A DNA stretch of 64,000 nucleotides. Source: Ruminococcus sp. (lineage in GTDB: Bacteria; Bacillota; Clostridia; Oscillospirales; Ruminococcaceae). Shown piece by piece: positions 61,485 to 64,000 of this stretch (position 1 is the first letter of the stretch; each line of letters begins with the position of its first letter). A model generated the notes under the pieces. It saw nothing but the letters and a program-made list of their open reading frames with translations, was not told the origin of the DNA and did not search any database. Both the position numbers and the translations under genes were made by a program. The stretch spans positions 150,841-214,840 of the forward strand of contig JAFWSI010000070.1 of NCBI GenBank assembly GCA_017519415.1, read 5' to 3'.

Positions 61485-62354
61485 CTATTGCAGTATATCC
61501 TTGAGCTTTGAATAGTTTATCTTTACTCCGTCGTCAAGGTCAAGCTGAATATTCTGAGCGGCCGTTTTTTCAAGTCTTTGAAGGAAATCCTCCATTTCGG
61601 AAATGAGCGACTGTACTCTGTTTATTTCACGCCTGATCCGGCTTTTGGCCGTACCGGTTGAGGCGGTAAGCATATCGTTCAGCATTGCAGCTTCTTTTTT
61701 GAGCTGCTCGTATCTCGGAAATGCATAGTTTTCCTTTATGATAAGCGGCAGCTCCGGAGTAAATCTGTGCATATACATAAGTCCGCGAAATGCTCCCTTT
61801 TTTCCTGAAAAAATTTGCCAGTATACAGGACGGTTCTTATACATCTTTGCGTGATCGATATAGAAGCTTTTTTGCAGATAACCGTGCAGTATATCACGGG
61901 GCTCTCCGGTTCCGCCTATTGCTGAGGCTATGAAAGAAAGATTTTCTTCAAGTGTTTCGCTGCCGTACACTGTTTCTATGAAATCTATTACTGCTCTGGT
62001 TAAGCCGTTATCTATATCGTTTATTGGCATTACATTGTCGCGGCATGGGATTATTGTTCTGTACAGTGACTCATCCCATTTTCCGCCCGCATAGCACAGT
62101 CCGTCACAGTCGAGAGAATAACGGCCGAAAATACAGCCGATTGCATAGCTTATAAGACTTTTTATGTCACGCGAAAGATCTGCGCGCCGTATAGTTATTT
62201 TCGATTCTTCGACTTCGGGAGATAACTCTTCCTCCATACCGTAGAGACTGATGAAGAAGCGGTTGAGCTCTTCCTCGTTATTTTTTAGTCTCTGAAAGCG
62301 ATTTTCGCAAATTTTTTCCCATTCCGTATATTTATCTGAAATTAATGATGACAT
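61485..62354 (-). CDS. Stand-alone PglX C-terminal-domain protein
   Basis: 289 residues matching, end to end, the C-terminal part of BREX PglX: RLKNNEEELNRFFISLYGME, ESKITIRRADLSRDIKSLIS, IGCIFGRYSLDCDGLCYAGG, DFIETVYGSETLEENLSF, DHAKMYKNRPVYWQIF and the closing IQLDLDDGVKINYSKL. The DNA methyltransferase half (SAM loop, NPPY) is absent. It has its own ATG with CAGGAG at seven bases and its own consensus promoter, so it is not an ORF left over from a broken long gene in this reading. First gene of an operon with the ABC exporter. No other BREX gene (brxA, brxB, brxC, pglZ, brxL) is in the window. Homology is firm; function unknown. Confidence 0.88.
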   Translation of the reverse strand: MSSLISDKYTEWEKICENRFQRLKNNEEELNRFFISLYGMEEELSPEVEESKITIRRADLSRDIKSLISYAIGCIFGRYSLDCDGLCYAGGKWDESLYRTIIPCRDNVMPINDIDNGLTRAVIDFIETVYGSETLEENLSFIASAIGGTGEPRDILHGYLQKSFYIDHAKMYKNRPVYWQIFSGKKGAFRGLMYMHRFTPELPLIIKENYAFPRYEQLKKEAAMLNDMLTASTGTAKSRIRREINRVQSLISEMEDFLQRLEKTAAQNIQLDLDDGVKINYSKLKDILQ

Positions 62355-62383
62355 TGTTTTTCTCCTGAACGTTTTATATTATA

Positions 62384-62412
62384 ATTATAACACATAGAGT
62401 CATACACGTCAA
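62384..62412 (-). promoter_or_regulatory. Promoter of the PglX-C/ABC operon
   Basis: On the minus strand TTGACG (62412-62407), 17-bp spacer, TATAAT (62389-62384), about 30 bp before the ATG. No terminator lies between the PglX-like gene and the ABC genes. Confidence 0.88.
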
Positions 62413-62457
62413 ATATCAATCATTCTTGCAGCGCTTTCGATTAATCGCACATTATAA

Positions 62458-62484
62458 AAAAGCCCGTATGGTATACGGGCTTTT
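62458..62484. terminator. Terminator of spo0A
   Basis: 12-bp stem AAAAGCCCGTAT paired to ATACGGGCTTTT around GGT; T-rich on both strands. Ends spo0A on the minus strand. Confidence 0.9.
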
Positions 62485-62488
62485 AGTG

Positions 62489-63241
62489 TCAATGGTTGTA
62501 TTTTTTGAGTTTAAGTCTTATTTTATCAGTAACAAGAGCAATAAACTCAGAGTTTGTAGGCCTTGTCCTGTAAATGTCGATAGAGTTTCCGAAAAAATCC
62601 GCAAATGTTTCTGTTGAACCGCGGTTCCATGCTGTTTCTATAGCGTGTCTGATCGCTCTTTCAACTCGTGAAGCGGTCGTGTCATAATACTTGGCAACAC
62701 AAGGATAAAGGCCTTTTGTGATACAGTCCATAAGCTTAATGTTGTCGATCGAGCTCAGTATAGCCGTTCTAAGGTAATTATAGCCTTTGATATGAGCTGG
62801 TATCCCAAGCTTTTGTATGACATCGGTCACTATCAGCTCCTTGTCATCGCAGTCTTTTGGCAGGGGAGTACGGTATACAGATCTTATAGCTGAGATAAGA
62901 TTTGTGGGTTCCACTGGACGTGTAAAAAGATGTGAAGCACCATTTTCGATGACCTGCCGTCGTATAAAGCTGTTTTCAATATCAGCGATAACAATAAAAG
63001 CAGGTGGTTCGGCAATTGATTCCTTTGCCTTTTTCATTAGTAGGACTGCGTCTGTGTCTGTCAAAGTTAGGTCTATTACAACTACGTCGGGTTTGTCGCT
63101 GAGGATCGAATCAAGTATCGCTCTGCCGTTTTTCTTGCGTGTATAAGCATATATACCGTTTTCACGCAAGGTGGCTGCCGCTCTTACTCCGTTTAATGCT
63201 GAATCGTCTCCGATCAATACATTGATTCTTTGATTTTCCAT
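62489..63241 (-). CDS. spo0A: Spo0A-like response regulator
   Basis: 250 residues. C-terminal Spo0A DNA-binding domain intact: QKLGIPAHIKGYNYLRTAI, DCITKGLYPCVAKYYDTTAS and RVERAIRHAIETAWNRG (recognition helix). N-terminal receiver has the acidic pair (LIGDDS) and the phosphoacceptor Asp in VVVIDLTLTDTDA, but the Thr/Ser of the switch and the invariant Lys are not seen (FIVIADIEN and LFTRPVEP with Arg where Lys is expected). This is also the sporulation master regulator in spore-formers; Ruminococci often keep it without forming spores. I chose the ATG at 63241 with AAGGAGATC. Confidence 0.9.
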   Translation of the reverse strand: MENQRINVLIGDDSALNGVRAAATLRENGIYAYTRKKNGRAILDSILSDKPDVVVIDLTLTDTDAVLLMKKAKESIAEPPAFIVIADIENSFIRRQVIENGASHLFTRPVEPTNLISAIRSVYRTPLPKDCDDKELIVTDVIQKLGIPAHIKGYNYLRTAILSSIDNIKLMDCITKGLYPCVAKYYDTTASRVERAIRHAIETAWNRGSTETFADFFGNSIDIYRTRPTNSEFIALVTDKIRLKLKKYNH

Positions 63242-63274
63242 TATAAGATCTCCTTTGCTATATTCTACGTTTTT

Positions 63275-63303
63275 ATTGTACACTTACAGAAGAATTTTGA
63301 CAA
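63275..63303 (-). promoter_or_regulatory. spo0A promoter
   Basis: On the minus strand TTGTCA (63303-63298), 17-bp spacer, TACAAT (63280-63275). Confidence 0.75.
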
Positions 63304-63445
63304 GTACATTTTTAAGCGCAAAATGTCGTATAATCAGATAGAATGATATTTTTTGTGTGATAGTGAGTATGTTTCTTGAAAAACATCTGATTTAGTTATA
63401 ACAATATAAATAAAATGTTATAAAATAAATATATATTAAATGTGC

Positions 63446-63474
63446 TTGACATAATATTCATTTTGATGTATAAT
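63446..63474 (+). promoter_or_regulatory. Exact-consensus promoter of tRNA pair
   Basis: TTGACA (63446-63451), 17-bp spacer, TATAAT (63469-63474), 15 bp before tRNA-Leu. Confidence 0.92.
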
Positions 63475-63488
63475 AATTATCGTACTTT

Positions 63489-63573
63489 GCGAGTGTGCTG
63501 GAATAGGCAGACAGGCACGTTTGAGGGGCGTGTGTCGAAAGACGTATGGGTTCAAGTCCCATTACTCGCACCA
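63489..63573 (+). tRNA. tRNA-Leu (anticodon GAG)
   Basis: Acceptor GCGAGTG pairs with TACTCGC, anticodon loop TTTGAGG, long variable arm (class II), T loop GGTTCAAGTCC, CCA encoded. Decodes CUC/CUU. Confidence 0.93.
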
Positions 63574-63579
63574 TATTGT

Positions 63580-63668
63580 GGACAGATGGCTGAGCTGGTC
63601 TAAGGCGCACGACTGGAACTCGTGTATACGTTAATAACGTATCGAGGGTTCGAATCCCTCTCTGTCCG
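63580..63668 (+). tRNA. tRNA-Ser (anticodon GGA)
   Basis: Acceptor GGACAGA pairs with TCTGTCC, anticodon loop CTGGAAC, long variable arm, T loop GGTTCGAATCC. CCA is not encoded; the discriminator base is G at 63668. It shares the promoter with tRNA-Leu, 6 bp downstream. Confidence 0.93.
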
Positions 63669-63679
63669 CTCTTTTAAAG

Positions 63680-63717
63680 AAGCCTGTATTTCGAGGGAAA
63701 CACCGAAATACAGGCTT
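63680..63717 (+). terminator. tRNA operon terminator
   Basis: 14-bp stem AAGCCTGTATTTCG/CGAAATACAGGCTT, 10-base loop, then TTCTC. Confidence 0.88.
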
Positions 63718-63762
63718 TTCTCTTGCCTGTAGAAAACAGTTTTTAATGCATTTTTGCAGTCG

Positions 63763-63814
63763 CGTGTGAAGAAAAACAGTTGTTTTTCACACGCTTTCAC
63801 ACGAAATTCACACG
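63763..63814. repeat. TTCACACG iterons next to tRNA-Ser
   Basis: Three direct copies of TTCACACG (63786-63793, 63796-63803, 63807-63814), spaced 10 and 11 bp, plus an inverted copy CGTGTGAA at 63763-63770. Outer CAGTCG (63757-63762) and CGACTG (63813-63818) bracket them. Helical-phase spacing suggests protein binding sites. Confidence 0.6.
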
Positions 63815-63847
63815 ACTGAAAGGCAGTATAACGATAAGAAAAGAAGC

Positions 63848-63876
63848 CAGTTCCCGTCAGGGAGCTGTTGTTTTTG
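63848..63876 (+). terminator. Hairpin with T-run
   Basis: 8-bp stem CAGTTCCC/GGGAGCTG with one G-T pair, loop GTCA, then TTGTTTTTG. What it terminates is not clear from the window. Confidence 0.5.
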
Positions 63877-63886
63877 TAAGTAATAA

Positions 63887-63958
63887 ATTTATTGCTTCCA
63901 CTCCGACTATATGGAGTTCCGTTTCAAATCCGGCGTGACGATCAGCATTGAAAAGTGA
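63887..63958 (+). pseudogene. Possible C-terminal remnant of a recombinase
   Basis: A short open stretch after two stop codons encodes YCFHSDYMEFRFKSGVTISIEK and then stops. The EFRFKSGVTIxxEK ending resembles, from memory, the ends of serine-recombinase family proteins in Clostridia. No start codon or binding site belongs to it. Weak: it could be chance. Confidence 0.25.
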
Positions 63959-64000
63959 ATATGATCCCCCTCATCAGGTAGGAAGCTGAGATGCTCCTTG

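Noticed and set aside
61485-62354. Reading the PglX-like gene as the tail of a longer pglX broken by a frameshift
   Set aside because: The bases upstream hold a consensus promoter, a ribosome binding site and a terminator from spo0A, with no trace of the methyltransferase half in any frame.
63600-63800. 66-residue minus-strand open frame over tRNA-Ser
   Set aside because: It is a read-through of the tRNA and its terminator on the opposite strand; no binding site.
1-64000. CRISPR arrays, IS elements, prophage
   Set aside because: No regularly spaced repeats, transposase genes or phage structural genes were seen anywhere in the window.

Overview
The window looks like chromosome from a low-to-mid GC Gram-positive Clostridia, most likely a Ruminococcus-type member of the Oscillospiraceae. 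The reasons are a Gram-positive PolC, the MEP isoprenoid pathway, a HisZ-dependent short HisG, MurT/GatD, Spo0A, a CelC-like GH5 glucanase, and secreted proteins carrying the Thr-rich linkers typical of Ruminococcus. Genus assignment is inference from these features. Most of the window is housekeeping DNA. I saw no CRISPR array, transposase or intact prophage.

Layout. 1-2400: tail of an extracytoplasmic protein, a convergent GH5 glucanase and two minus-strand tRNA-Ser genes. 2.6-14.4 kb: pyrH-frr-uppS-cdsA-dxr-rseP-rnz-like-ispG-polC, a block for UMP kinase, ribosome recycling, undecaprenyl phosphate, phospholipid and isoprenoid synthesis, and replication. 14.4-24.0 kb: a histidine operon, hisZ-G-D-C-B-H-x-y-A-F-z-I-E, with three inserted non-his genes. 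One of these is a Cys-dependent phosphatase that could fill the missing histidinol-phosphatase step. 24-26.7 kb: an SGNH hydrolase, a left-handed beta-helix protein and a lipoprotein. 26.8-34.7 kb: a 1922-residue DUF4011/superfamily-1 helicase with a degraded nuclease domain, directly followed by murT-gatD. 35-39.6 kb: an XRE/zinc-ribbon regulator, a MOP flippase and an EF-G-like GTPase.

39.6-41 kb: a leader peptide, a terminator-like leader hairpin, a frameshifted secreted protein and a 37-residue peptide. 41-47.3 kb: metal homeostasis, with two CobW-type GTPases (one His-rich, one fused to a YcgQ/DUF1980-like domain) and a Zn/Cd P-type ATPase under an ArsR/SmtB-like operator. A broken ECF sigma gene and its anti-sigma lie between them. 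47.3-49.7 kb: a second ECF sigma/anti-sigma pair behind two palindromic operators. 49.9-56.9 kb: MATE pump, divergent AraC regulator, membrane glycosyltransferase, sfsA, dgt and a voltage-gated-type K+ channel. 56.9-57.1 kb: an orphan promoter-terminator unit, a likely small RNA.

57.3-62.4 kb (minus): a three-gene operon. The first gene encodes only the C-terminal domain of the BREX methyltransferase PglX, with its own consensus promoter and ribosome binding site, and it is followed by a heterodimeric ABC exporter. This is the most unusual arrangement in the window. 62.5-64 kb: spo0A with an atypical receiver, a tRNA-Leu/tRNA-Ser pair, and a tRNA-flanking stretch with iterons and a possible recombinase remnant.
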